Shown: positions 51,177 through 59,526 of the stretch, one piece after another
Position numbering within the stretch: position 1 is the stretch's first letter
Layout of the letters: the number at the start of each line of letters is the position of its first letter
Source of the DNA: Spartobacteria bacterium
Lineage (GTDB): Bacteria; Verrucomicrobiota; Verrucomicrobiia; Chthoniobacterales; UBA10450
Assembly (NCBI GenBank): GCA_003169975.1
Contig: PNAA01000009.1
Span: forward strand, 62,001 to 126,000
Direction: 5' to 3'
Length of the DNA stretch: 64,000 nucleotides
Program-made: the position numbers and the translations under genes
Notes under the pieces: model-generated
Seen by the model: the letters and a program-made list of their open reading frames with translations, nothing else
Told to the model about the DNA's origin: nothing
Database searches by the model: none

Positions 51177-53389
51177 GTCAGAATAGCTCTCATTCAATGC
51201 GCGCGCACCATCTAAGGAAGCGGAGGGAGACTTCGACGCGGCGCGGCGCTTCTCTCCCCCGCCGTTCTCACGCTAACAACAGCCGCGTCGTCGCGATCAC
51301 TCTTTTTCTTCTCATGATCGTCTGGGTGGCCTTCGGCCAGACGCTTGGCCACGAGTTCGTCAACTACGATGACGGTGATTACGTATACGAAAATCCGAAC
51401 GTTACCCGGGGTCTGAGCTTACGCGGGGTAGTCTGGGCCTTCACCCGTGTGCACGCGGCCAACTGGCATCCGCTGACAACCCTCTCCCACATGCTGGACT
51501 GCCAGTTCTACGGTTTGCAGCCCTTGGGACATCACCTGAGCAACGTCCTGTTGCAGGCGGCCGCGGCCATTCTCCTGTTTCTGGCCCTGCGCAGGCTGAC
51601 GGGCAATCTCTGGCCGAGCGCGTTTGTGGCGGCCGTCTTTGCCATTCATCCCTTGCGGGTGGAATCGGTCGCCTGGATCTCGGAACGCAAGGATGTGCTC
51701 AGCGGCGTCTTTTTCATGCTCACTCTTTTGGCGTACGCGCGTTATGCGCGCAGCGAGCGGTCTTCGCCCGGCCGATACGTGACTGTCGTCGTTCTCTTCG
51801 CGCTCGGTTTGATGTGCAAACCAACCCTGGTCACGCTCCCCTTTGTCTTATTGCTCCTGGATTACTGGCCTTTGGGCAGAATGCAAAGAGCAGAGGGCAA
51901 AGAGCAAAGACATCAGGCTCAGCGCTCCCGTGTGACTTCAGCGTTTCAGTGTTTCAGTGGTTCAGCTTTCGAAAGGTGGCCAGCGGTCCGTGGTCTGGTC
52001 GTCGAAAAGGTCCCTCTCTTTGTCCTCTCGGCCGCTTCCTGCGTCGCCACCGTCCTGGCCCAGCGCCGCGCTTTTGAGACTGACCTCAAGCTGACCTTCC
52101 TCGAGCGCGCCGCTAATGCCGTTGTCTCCTATGTCACCTATCTGGGCCAGATGTTCTATCCGGCCAATCTGGCGGTCTTATACCCTTATCCGGAAGGCAA
52201 GCTGGCACTTCCCGAAGTGCTCTTGGCCGCCCTGCTCTTGCTGATCATCTCCGTGCTCGTCTTCCTCTGGCGCCGCAAATATCCCTTTCTGCTGGTCGGC
52301 TGGCTCTGGTATTTGGGGATGCTAATCCCGATGATTGGCCTGGTCCAGGTAGGAACCCAGGCCCGGGCCGACCGCTACACCTACCTGCCTCAGATCGGGT
52401 TGTATCTTTTGGTTACCTGGGGCGCGATGGAGTTATTGGCCAGATGGCGTTTCGGACGTCAGGTGTCAGCCATCTCCGCCCTCCTCGCCATCACCGTTCT
52501 CACCGCTGACAGCGTTCACGAGACCTCGTTCTGGCGGAATAGTGAAACGCTCTGGAAGCGGGCGATCGACCGCACTTCCGACAATTACGTCGCCTACAAC
52601 AACCTTGGTCGCGCGCTGATGGATAAAGGACAACTTGATGAAGCGATATCCTACTTCCGGAAAGCTCTTCAAATCAAAGGCGCGCTCCCGGAAGTCGAAT
52701 ACAATCTCGGCAACGTTTACTTGCAAAAGGGACAAGTGAAGGAGGCCATCACGCACTATCAGAAGGCGGTGCAACTCGAACCCGCGTACGCGGACGCTGA
52801 ATTCAACCTTGGCACTGCCTTTCTGCAAGAAGGGGACCAGCTCGAGGCGATTGCTCATTATGAGAAGGCGTTAGAGATCCGACCAGACTTTGCCGAAGTG
52901 CACATCAATCTTGGCAACGTCCTCCTCAAAAACCGGCAGATAGATCAGGCCATCGACCATTATAAGAAGGCGGTCGCGATCGATCCGCAATCTGCAGAAA
53001 TGCAGTACAACCTTGGGAACGCCCTTGGCAGTAAAGGCGACTGGGCCGGTGCGACCAGCTCTTATCGGGCCGCGCTCCAAACCCAGGCCAGGGACAAGCG
53101 TGGGGAAGAATTACCCGGTCGAATTTCTGTTTACGCCAAAGCTCACAACGGCCTTGGCGTCGGCCTTGAGAAACTCGGCAGAGCCGACGAAGCCGTTGCA
53201 CAATTCCGCGAATCTCTGCAAATCGATGACAGTTATCCCGAAGCACATTATGATTTAGGTTGTGTCCTGGCGCGCCTTGGCCAGAGAGGGGAAGCAGTGG
53301 CGCAGCTAACCGAGGCCTTGCGGCTCAAGCCGGACTACCTGGAGGCGGAGGAACAATTGCGCGAGCTCAGCGCTGCGCCTTTACCCTGA
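51173..53389 (+). CDS. TMTC-like membrane protein, tandem paralogue
   Basis: A 738-residue paralogue of the preceding gene, starting at a GTG that overlaps the upstream TGA (GTGA); an ATG at 51197 (MRAHHLRKRRETSTRRGASL) is an alternative. The same loop is present (FVNYDDGDYVYENPNVTRG, ANWHPLTTLSHMLDCQFYGL, HPLRVESVAWISERKD) and the same TPR tail, here longer by two to three units. An insertion (MQRAEGKEQRHQAQRSRVTS region) sits in a loop after LLDYWPLGRM and looks like low-quality linker. Recent tandem duplication is likely. Confidence 0.82.
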   Translation: MSQNSSHSMRAHHLRKRRETSTRRGASLPRRSHANNSRVVAITLFLLMIVWVAFGQTLGHEFVNYDDGDYVYENPNVTRGLSLRGVVWAFTRVHAANWHPLTTLSHMLDCQFYGLQPLGHHLSNVLLQAAAAILLFLALRRLTGNLWPSAFVAAVFAIHPLRVESVAWISERKDVLSGVFFMLTLLAYARYARSERSSPGRYVTVVVLFALGLMCKPTLVTLPFVLLLLDYWPLGRMQRAEGKEQRHQAQRSRVTSAFQCFSGSAFERWPAVRGLVVEKVPLFVLSAASCVATVLAQRRAFETDLKLTFLERAANAVVSYVTYLGQMFYPANLAVLYPYPEGKLALPEVLLAALLLLIISVLVFLWRRKYPFLLVGWLWYLGMLIPMIGLVQVGTQARADRYTYLPQIGLYLLVTWGAMELLARWRFGRQVSAISALLAITVLTADSVHETSFWRNSETLWKRAIDRTSDNYVAYNNLGRALMDKGQLDEAISYFRKALQIKGALPEVEYNLGNVYLQKGQVKEAITHYQKAVQLEPAYADAEFNLGTAFLQEGDQLEAIAHYEKALEIRPDFAEVHINLGNVLLKNRQIDQAIDHYKKAVAIDPQSAEMQYNLGNALGSKGDWAGATSSYRAALQTQARDKRGEELPGRISVYAKAHNGLGVGLEKLGRADEAVAQFRESLQIDDSYPEAHYDLGCVLARLGQRGEAVAQLTEALRLKPDYLEAEEQLRELSAAPLP

Positions 53390-53406
53390 GCCGGGGACCA
53401 ACCTTT

Positions 53407-55032
53407 ATGGCCAAGAAGATCCAAAGCCCCAACAAAATATTGCCACGAGCCTGGTTGCTTTTGGCGGTGCTCGTTTTTGGGCTCACTCTGGCAATCCGGA
53501 TTCGGCTCCTGGGAATTCCGCTGGAACGCGATGAAGGCGAGTACGCGTATGCGGGACAACTGATGTTGCAAGGCATCGCCCCCTACAAGCTGGCCTATAA
53601 CATGAAGTTTCCCGGAACCTATGCCGCTTACGCTGCGATCATGTCCATCTTCGGAGAAACGATCGTTGGGATCCATCTCGGTTTGCTCGTGGTCAACGCA
53701 GCCACCATCGTGCTCATCTTTTTCCTCGGCCGGCGACTGCTGAATTCGACGGCGGGAATTGCAGCGGCCGCGAGTTACGCGGTTCTTTCCATCAGCCCGT
53801 CCGTGCTCGGGCTGGCCGGTCACGCGACGCACTTCGTGATGCTTCCGGTCGTCGGTGGATCGCTCCTCTTACTCAATCTCAAGCAATCGGATCGGCCCGC
53901 GTTCGGACGGCTGTTCGGTAGCGGGTTGCTCTTTGGCGTTGCCCTGCTGATGAAGCAACCTGCCGTTTTTTTTGTTCTGTTTGCCGCAATTTATCTTCTC
54001 TGCCGAGACATGCGTAGCCGGCTTGGCCTCAAGGCAATCCTTCTGCGAAACCTGACCTTCGGTGCGGGCGTAATTCTTCCCTTTGCCCTTACGTGCCTTG
54101 TCCTCTGGTCCGCAGGTGTATTCCCTCAGTTTTGGTTTTGGACAGTGGAGTACGCTCTTCAGTACGGCAGCCTGACCTCGCTGGCAAAGGGCGCGGAGTA
54201 TTTTAGGCACATTGGAATGGGCGTGCTGGAAGCCGGCTGGGCGCTCTGGGCCCTGGCTGGGTTCGGCCTGTTTGCCGGACTTTGCTCCAAGGCGACACGC
54301 GCCAGCACAGGTTGGATGCTCGGCTTACTTGCTTGCTCGGCCTGCGCGCTCTCCCAGGGATTGTACTTTCGACAACACTATTTCATTCTGATTCTTCCCG
54401 CAATTTCGTTGCTGGCCGGCGCCGGCATCAACAAACTGTCGGATCTGGCAGCTCAGTACACGACCGGCGTCGCTCGGTTTATCCCACTGTTTCTGTTTGG
54501 CGCCGCCCTGGGCCTGCCACTTTTCCAGGAAAGGAAGATCTTTTTTGAAGCTTCTCCGGCTGAAGCTTGCCGAATCATCTACAAGGCGAATCCATTCCCG
54601 GAGTCCATCAGAATTGCGCAGTATTTGCGCGAGCATACCAGCCCGGATGACACGATCGCGATCTTGGGCTCCGAGCCGCAAATTTATTTTTATTCACACC
54701 GGCATTCTGCAACCGGCTACATCTACACCTACGGTCTGGTGGAAAAGCAAACGTATGCCCTCCGAATGCAACGCGAGATGATTCATGAAATCAGCCTGGC
54801 ACGTCCAAAATTCATCATCTTCGTGGCCGTAGACGGCTCGTGGTTAAGGATGCCCGGATCGGAGCGGCTGATCTTCAGTTGGCTCAATGAGTATGCCGAG
54901 CAAAACTATACGCTGGCCGGCCTGGTCAACCTCGTGTCGCCAGACCGGACAGATTATTATCTCGACGAGCCGCCAAAGTCGCTCCCGCCGCGCTTAAGAT
55001 ATTCCGTTATGATCTACCAAAGGAAATCCTAG
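53407..55032 (+). CDS. GT39/ArnT-like polytopic glycosyltransferase
   Basis: 541 residues from the ATG at 53407 (MAKKIQSPNKILPRAWLLLA); upstream frame is non-coding. About ten TM helices. The first periplasmic loop carries the catalytic-type acidic motif LERDEGEYAYAGQLMLQG followed by PYKLAYNMKFPG, typical of dolichyl/undecaprenyl-phosphate-sugar dependent GT-C enzymes (PMT_2). The C-terminal soluble part (AILGSEPQIYFYSHRHSATG) resembles the family's periplasmic domain. It lies 17 bases after the second TMTC-like gene, so the three may act together in protein or lipid glycosylation. Confidence 0.82.
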   Translation: MAKKIQSPNKILPRAWLLLAVLVFGLTLAIRIRLLGIPLERDEGEYAYAGQLMLQGIAPYKLAYNMKFPGTYAAYAAIMSIFGETIVGIHLGLLVVNAATIVLIFFLGRRLLNSTAGIAAAASYAVLSISPSVLGLAGHATHFVMLPVVGGSLLLLNLKQSDRPAFGRLFGSGLLFGVALLMKQPAVFFVLFAAIYLLCRDMRSRLGLKAILLRNLTFGAGVILPFALTCLVLWSAGVFPQFWFWTVEYALQYGSLTSLAKGAEYFRHIGMGVLEAGWALWALAGFGLFAGLCSKATRASTGWMLGLLACSACALSQGLYFRQHYFILILPAISLLAGAGINKLSDLAAQYTTGVARFIPLFLFGAALGLPLFQERKIFFEASPAEACRIIYKANPFPESIRIAQYLREHTSPDDTIAILGSEPQIYFYSHRHSATGYIYTYGLVEKQTYALRMQREMIHEISLARPKFIIFVAVDGSWLRMPGSERLIFSWLNEYAEQNYTLAGLVNLVSPDRTDYYLDEPPKSLPPRLRYSVMIYQRKS

Positions 55033-55271
55033 TTCGGATTTAGCTTTGCACCGCACATGTGATCAGCACCACGACCGGTAAAACGTCAAAGATGTGACCC
55101 CGAAAATGCTTTCCCCGATCGGGCGCGAATGGCGCCTGCCCCGCTCCGCCGCGGCAAAGGACTCGACCGCGCGGCAATTCTCCGCAGACTTTCCTGAATA
55201 TACGATTGAACTGCGAGAGCGATTGAAACGCAGGCGTTCCTCTGTGCGAGTCATTCAGGGTCAGATCTTTT
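55033..55271. other. Gene-free interval
   Basis: Only short overlapping frames; ends in GGGTCAGATCTTTT, the outer arm of MITE F copy 3. Confidence 0.4.
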
Positions 55272-55421
55272 AGGGCGTGTTGCTCAAATCGGCTTTAGCC
55301 ACAAATGTTGCTAAGTGAGGGGTTCAAATCACCCTGCCGCAAAATCAAGATGCGCTACAGGTCATTCTGTGACTTCGTCTTTTTCCCTCATTACAGAAAG
55401 GGCGTTTGAGCAACACGCCCT
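55272..55421 (-). repeat. MITE F, copy 3 (150 bp, inverted)
   Basis: Reverse complement of 44017-44166 with the same 17-bp terminal inverted repeats. Outer arms GGGTCAGATCTTTT (left) and TTTTAGATTTGACCCC (right) form a second, imperfect inverted repeat, as around copies 1 and 2. 55422-55553 carries no gene. Confidence 0.85.
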
Positions 55422-55553
55422 TTTAGATTTGACCCCGAACGCCACGACACAAAGATGGCGGGCGGTGCCGCCCCTGCTACTCCACCCGCTAAGCCCACAA
55501 CCCGGCACCCGGAACGAGGGGGAGCCTAGAGAAAGGGCGCAAAGGGTTGAACG

Positions 55554-56309
55554 CTAGGTGAAATACCGGGGATAGTTTTGACGACTTAATGCCGTGCCGC
55601 CGATGGGAAGTTTGTAAACATTGACGTCTTCCTCGAAGCCCTTAAATCGCGTTCGCTGCGGTCCCGTAATCTTCGACACGTCGGAATCTGCCGGACTGAT
55701 CGAAGAAACTTTAGAATCGGCGTGTAGGCGCTCGACGAAGGGTTCATTCATGATAATTTCTCCCTTGCAAGCCGTGGAGGCAAGCCTAGCCGTTAGGTCA
55801 ATATCCTTGCCGTAAATATCTTCAGTACCTTTTTGGAACGTCACTTCATAGGCGTCCGAGCAGTACGCTACTGCGGCCTTGGTTTTCCCAAATGCGGCCT
55901 CATCTTCTTCCTGAACCACATAGCAGAGCTCGAGAAACAGCTTGCTAAGTGCTCCGCCTCCATGAGATTCGATTACGAATTCAGGGACATAGTACATCGC
56001 ACAATCTCCGATTATTTTTAGCCGCGGAAACTCTGATAAGTATGTTTCACTAAGTTTAAGCGTATCGTGTATTCGTGAAAGCCACTCGTGAGTGGATCGA
56101 TCTTTTAGCGCGGTAGACCACACCATATCTATCAAAACGCAATAGCCAGGCGTTGGCCTCAGCAGTGCTAGTTTGGTTTTGAGTTTGGGATCAGACAGGT
56201 CAAAGAAAAGACTTCTTGTCGTGCCCCGTAGACTCAGTTCGTCATTAGGCCTTAGAATACGGCGCTCTGTGGGATAAGGGATGAAACGTGGTTGTTCTGG
56301 AGTAGTCAT
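55554..56309 (-). CDS. Class III nucleotidyl cyclase, Pycsar-type candidate
   Basis: A 251-residue stand-alone cyclase homology domain without TM or sensor domains (MTTPEQPRFIPYPTERRILR). Metal-binding Asp61 lies in CVLIDMVWSTALKD and Asp102 in LKIIGDCAMYY; the dimer-interface motif reads YGKDIDLTARLAS, with Arg175 kept but the usual Asn replaced by Asp171. Soluble cyclases of this size next to TIR or TM effectors are the PycC enzymes of Pycsar, which make cCMP or cUMP on phage infection. In the ancestral order it follows a TIR gene on the same strand, 176 bp after that gene's restored stop. The base product cannot be told from sequence. A signalling adenylyl cyclase remains possible. Confidence 0.78.
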   Translation of the reverse strand: MTTPEQPRFIPYPTERRILRPNDELSLRGTTRSLFFDLSDPKLKTKLALLRPTPGYCVLIDMVWSTALKDRSTHEWLSRIHDTLKLSETYLSEFPRLKIIGDCAMYYVPEFVIESHGGGALSKLFLELCYVVQEEDEAAFGKTKAAVAYCSDAYEVTFQKGTEDIYGKDIDLTARLASTACKGEIIMNEPFVERLHADSKVSSISPADSDVSKITGPQRTRFKGFEEDVNVYKLPIGGTALSRQNYPRYFT

Positions 56310-56341
56310 GGCTTTATTATGTGGTTGAGTTTAGTGTGTTA

Positions 56342-56356
56342 CTTTCTCAAAGAAAG
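56342..56356. promoter_or_regulatory. Inverted repeat between promoter and cyclase start
   Basis: CTTTCT-CAA-AGAAAG, 6-bp arms, located just downstream of the expected transcription start and 33 bases before the ATG. Could be an operator or an mRNA hairpin. Confidence 0.4.
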
Positions 56357-56366
56357 CGATAAGACA

Positions 56367-56395
56367 CTTATAAGCCAAAATCCCACATTTGTCAA
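56367..56395 (-). promoter_or_regulatory. Near-consensus sigma70 promoter for the cyclase gene
   Basis: Minus strand TTGACA (56390-56395), 17-base spacer, TATAAG (56367-56372). It is the best promoter match in the window, in AT-rich DNA, and lies between the TIR gene's restored stop and the cyclase ATG. Confidence 0.75.
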
Positions 56396-56485
56396 GTACT
56401 TTCGTAGCAAGATTCGGCCATGACTGCAAAACGAGCATTGTGCTTCGCCCCAGCGGTCGGGGTCTAATAGGAAGCCCCTTACCAT

Positions 56486-56634
56486 TTAGGTCGAAAATAT
56501 TTCTTTCACCGGCTGTTGCAACGATAATTGAAAGGGCTGGACGGGTTGATTAGTAGCAGTTAACCAGTATCGAAACCGCTCGCTCTTGTCTGTGTATTCT
56601 AAATTATAGCTGGGAGACCAAGTATAGAATTTAG
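56486..56634 (-). pseudogene. 3' part of the TIR-domain gene, separated by the transposon
   Basis: Continuing the TIR frame from AKF across the target sequence gives YTWSPSYNLEYTDKSERF, RYWLTATNQPVQPFQ and LSLQQPVKEIFST, then TAA at 56486-56488. The frame runs 46 codons beyond the target duplication with no stop. Joined to 59552-60436 it restores a 341-residue protein. It has no start or promoter of its own here. Confidence 0.85.
56627..56634. repeat. 8-bp target site duplication, left
   Basis: GAATTTAG, identical to 59552-59559. Eight bases is the usual duplication for IS1595-family elements. Confidence 0.9.
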
Positions 56635-56682
56635 GGCAATAAATTACTTGACACAACATTGAATTTCTGTTGAAATGCCTTC

Positions 56683-57636
56683 ATGACAGAGGAAAAAGAC
56701 TTCCCAAAAACGTTGGTCGAAGCGGTCAAATTCTTCGCCGATCCTAACGTTGCGCTGGATTTCGTTGTCCAGATGCGATGGCCGAAAGGCGTTCTATGCC
56801 CGCGCTGTGGTTCGTCGCGTGTTTCGTTCACGGCCAGCCGTCGCGTCTGGACTTGCGAAGCGTGTCCTAAGCGTCGCCAATTTTCGATTAAGGTTGGCAC
56901 TATCATGGAAGATAGTCCAGTGCCTCTGGAGAAGTGGCTGGTCGGAATGTGGCTCATAATGAGCGCCAAGAATGGGATTAGTTCATATGAGTTAGGCCGT
57001 GCATTAGGCCTCACTCAGAAAAGCGCGTGGTTCATGGGCCATCGTATTCGCTTTGCCCTTCACAGTGGCTCAATCGAGAAGATGAGCGGGAAGGTTGAGG
57101 CCGATGAAACATTCATCGGCGCACGGGCGCGATTCATGCATAAGGGCAAACGCCAAGTAAAAGGGACTGGTCCCATAGCGATGACGCCGGTAATGGGCAT
57201 CCTGCAGCGTGCAAAGGGCAAGCAGCATTCCCGCGTGTTCCTTAAAGTTACCAAAACACGACGCAAACCGGAGTTGCAAGAAGCGATTCGACAGATGGTC
57301 GAGAAGGGTTCGGAACTCTACACGGACTCGCTCCGTTCCTACGATGGTTTGCACGAGGATTATGTTCATGGGGTAGTTGACCATCTCCAAACCTATGCGA
57401 ACGGCCAAGTCCATACGAACGGCATGGAAAATTTCTGGTCACTACTCAAGCGGAGCCTTAAAGGGACGTATGTAAACGTCGAGCCGTTCCACCTGTTCCG
57501 GTATTGCGACGAGCAAGCGTTTCGATTCAACGAGAGAAAATCGACGGATTCGGAGCGTTTCATATCCGCTGTGCCTGCGATAACCGGACGGCGCTTGACG
57601 TGGAAGAACCTGACTGGCAATGTGGGCGACACCTGA
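56683..57636 (+). CDS. IS1595-family transposase
   Basis: A 317-residue protein (MTEEKDFPKTLVEAVKFFAD). It has an N-terminal zinc-binding domain with VLCPRCGSSRV and WTCEACPKRRQFS, an HTH (ISSYELGRALGLTQKSAWFM), then the ISXO2-type catalytic domain with first Asp in KVEADETFIGAR, second in LYTDSLRSYDGL and the third acidic/Asn region in VHTNGMENFWSLLKRSLKGT, followed by NVEPFHLFRYCDEQAFRFNE. All catalytic positions look intact. TTGACA inside the left terminal repeat with TGAAAT 17 bases on may drive it. Confidence 0.92.
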   Translation: MTEEKDFPKTLVEAVKFFADPNVALDFVVQMRWPKGVLCPRCGSSRVSFTASRRVWTCEACPKRRQFSIKVGTIMEDSPVPLEKWLVGMWLIMSAKNGISSYELGRALGLTQKSAWFMGHRIRFALHSGSIEKMSGKVEADETFIGARARFMHKGKRQVKGTGPIAMTPVMGILQRAKGKQHSRVFLKVTKTRRKPELQEAIRQMVEKGSELYTDSLRSYDGLHEDYVHGVVDHLQTYANGQVHTNGMENFWSLLKRSLKGTYVNVEPFHLFRYCDEQAFRFNERKSTDSERFISAVPAITGRRLTWKNLTGNVGDT

Positions 57637-57674
57637 AAGCCGCGTCAACGTCGCGGCAAACGAAAGCCGCGATT

Positions 57675-58043
57675 ATGAGCGAAGCCAGCGAGACGCCAAA
57701 AGTAATTGGCCAACTAAAATTCCACCACATAAAGAGCAATTTCTTCAGAGTTGTTCATGGGGATGGGATGTGGTGTAGCGTGCACCCAAACGAAAATATT
57801 CAGATCACGTTCTATAGTGAACGCGCTCCGATACCGGTAGAGACGGTGAATAATGTTCTGGATAATAACAGACTTGGGGGCGAAGACTATTCCAAGAGGG
57901 CAGCTAAGGCGGATTACGTTAGAGAGCTTGAAGTCACGGTGGTGCTGTCGAAGTATGTTGCGACGCTATTAAATGGCTGGCTGACCGGCTATCTTGAAGG
58001 CAAGCCACAGCCGGACTCACCTCCTCCGATACTGCCGCATTAA
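57675..58043 (+). CDS. Passenger gene 1, small conserved hypothetical
   Basis: 122 residues from the ATG at 57675 (MSEASETPKVIGQLKFHHIK); an earlier in-frame start would overlap the transposase. Core strands SNFFRVVHGDGMWCSVHPNE and IQITFYSERAPIPVETVN lead to a terminal helix VVLSKYVATLLNGWLTGYLE. The FRVxHxDGxWxxxxPxxNIxxxFYSERxxIP pattern occurs in a widespread but unnamed family. It lies 38 bases after the transposase stop and four bases before passenger gene 2. Confidence 0.7.
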   Translation: MSEASETPKVIGQLKFHHIKSNFFRVVHGDGMWCSVHPNENIQITFYSERAPIPVETVNNVLDNNRLGGEDYSKRAAKADYVRELEVTVVLSKYVATLLNGWLTGYLEGKPQPDSPPPILPH

Positions 58044-58047
58044 AATC

Positions 58048-58515
58048 ATGGCCGGGAAGCAATTAATAGGCGGCGTTGCAGCCGTTGCTCTAACCGCTGG
58101 CACATATCCGTTGGTTCCCATCGCAGAGCACGCGATAGGTGGCGTAGACTATCCCTCGATCTGGCCTACTGAGTCTATATCTATCCGATTCGGGAACAAC
58201 GACAATCACCCGCATTACAGGCCCGGAAAGGATCGTCTCAGAGAAAAGTTTAATGGTTACGCTGAAGAATGGATAAAGGACACGGCCAAATCTTCCTTTA
58301 TGGCCAGTCCTCACACGGCATTTTTGAAAATCCTAACCTTGGGCGAGCCGATTTTACCAATCCTAATCGAAACGCTTCCAACTTCCCCCCGCAGATGGCT
58401 GTTGCCATTGCGTCTTATTGCGAAAGACAATCCAGTAAAGGAAAATGCCACCATGCAAGAGGCCGTGGATGCTTGGCTGGATTGGTGGGAAGAATACCGG
58501 AACTCTGTTTTGTGA
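58048..58515 (+). CDS. Passenger gene 2, small helical protein
   Basis: 155 residues from the ATG at 58048 (MAGKQLIGGVAAVALTAGTY). After a hydrophobic N-terminus it carries KFNGYAEEWIKDTAKSSFMA, AFLKILTLGEPILPILIETL and RRWLLPLRLIAKDNPVKENA then AWLDWWEEYR. Proteins of this make-up are frequently encoded beside the family of the next gene in soil bacteria and cyanobacteria (from memory). The stop overlaps the next start (GTGA). Confidence 0.7.
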   Translation: MAGKQLIGGVAAVALTAGTYPLVPIAEHAIGGVDYPSIWPTESISIRFGNNDNHPHYRPGKDRLREKFNGYAEEWIKDTAKSSFMASPHTAFLKILTLGEPILPILIETLPTSPRRWLLPLRLIAKDNPVKENATMQEAVDAWLDWWEEYRNSVL

Positions 58516-58979
58516 ATCAATGGGTTGCACCTGAGATAGAGCGGGACTTCCCGCTACTCAGCCGGAATAACTCCCTAAAAACAAGCTGTGACACCGAAAC
58601 GTATAATTGTTTGGCGTGGGCGGCGAGAGACTCGAACCGATGGTGGGAGCCCTCGCATGATGGCGTGTTTGATCCCGGCCAGTACTGGCCTAAAGGAGCT
58701 CCAAGGAACTACGAGTTTTCGTCACTTGTAAAAGCATATGAACTTCACGGATTTGAAGTATGCCGCCGCCAAGATTTGGCACTAGGCTTCGATATAATTG
58801 TCTTGTACGAGGATGAGCTGGGAAGAATGTCTCATGCTGCTAGGTGGTTATACGAGGACGAATGTTGGACTAGTAAACTAGGGCCGTTCGAGGACATTAG
58901 CCATGACTATCTTAGCACCTTAGAAGGCGATACAGCTTACGGAACTGCCAGAGTAATGATGAGGCGATATCACCCGTGA
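58512..58979 (+). CDS. Passenger gene 3, DUF7689-like protein
   Basis: 155 residues from a GTG overlapping the previous TGA (MNQWVAPEIERDFPLLSRNN). Motifs ETYNCLAWAARDSNRWWEPS, GQYWPKGAPRNYEFSSLVKA, GFDIIVLYEDELGRMSHAAR and WTSKLGPFEDISHDYLSTLE suit a papain-like or NlpC-like fold with Cys48-type NCxAWA and a later His in HAAR, though a catalytic role is inference. A longer open frame starting at 58269 is rejected because it would overlap gene 2 almost fully. Confidence 0.72.
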   Translation: MNQWVAPEIERDFPLLSRNNSLKTSCDTETYNCLAWAARDSNRWWEPSHDGVFDPGQYWPKGAPRNYEFSSLVKAYELHGFEVCRRQDLALGFDIIVLYEDELGRMSHAARWLYEDECWTSKLGPFEDISHDYLSTLEGDTAYGTARVMMRRYHP

Positions 58980-59149
58980 AAATTGCAAATCAACAGTCCG
59001 CAGAAGAAATAGAACTGATTCCGTTCGTCCAGTTTGCAGGGAAGGTTAAAAAGGTTTTGGCAAAGGATAAGATCGAATCGGATCAAGAGATTTCCAAATT
59101 CCAAGCTGCCAACGTCAAGAAGCGCGAGGCGAGAAAGAAGAAAAGATGA
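58976..59149 (+). CDS. Passenger gene 4, 57-residue charged protein
   Basis: GTG overlapping the previous stop (GTGA): MKIANQQSAEEIELIPFVQF, AGKVKKVLAKDKIESDQEIS, then KFQAANVKKREARKKKR. Helical and strongly basic at the C-terminus. Too short for most gene finders, but its GTGA/ATGA overlaps on both sides support translation. Could be an antitoxin-size or nucleic-acid-binding peptide; function unknown. Confidence 0.6.
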   Translation: MKIANQQSAEEIELIPFVQFAGKVKKVLAKDKIESDQEISKFQAANVKKREARKKKR

Positions 59150-59526
59150 CAATGGGCGAGTTAGAACAACGCAAGTTGGAGCTTGAGATTGCAGAATTGA
59201 AGCGCCCCTTCTGGCAAAAAGCGGCCTATATTGGCGCGTCCATCCCTATTGTATTGGCCGTTCTAGCGTTTCTTTCCGCGTTGTTCAGCGGTTATTTCAA
59301 CCAAGAGCGTATTGATTTACAAAACGAAATTGCAACATTGAAGGTAGAACGAGACGCCATCGCGTACAACAACGAACGAGCTAGTCACATGGTAGATCAG
59401 TTCACTAAGCAGGCCGGCCGCCACCTAGAAGACATCCAAAAAGAAGAACAGTGGGTTGTAGAACACCGGCTCGGGCTGGCGACAATCCTGTACTCGCCTA
59501 CACCCAGTCCAACCCCTGTCCCGTAA
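59146..59526 (+). CDS. Passenger gene 5, single-TM coiled-coil protein
   Basis: 126 residues from an ATG overlapping the previous TGA (ATGA). MTMGELEQRKLELEIAELKR is a short coiled coil. One TM segment follows (YIGASIPIVLAVLAFLSALF), then a second coiled coil (ERIDLQNEIATLKVERDAIA) and a PTPSPTPVP tail. The stop codon lies inside the right terminal repeat of the transposon. Topology with an outside or inside coiled coil suggests a membrane anchor or sensor for the other passenger products. Confidence 0.7.
   Translation: MTMGELEQRKLELEIAELKRPFWQKAAYIGASIPIVLAVLAFLSALFSGYFNQERIDLQNEIATLKVERDAIAYNNERASHMVDQFTKQAGRHLEDIQKEEQWVVEHRLGLATILYSPTPSPTPVP

Noticed and set aside
58269-58979. Longer version of passenger gene 3
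   Set aside because: Would overlap passenger gene 2 by 247 bases; the GTG at 58512 overlapping the stop is far more likely.
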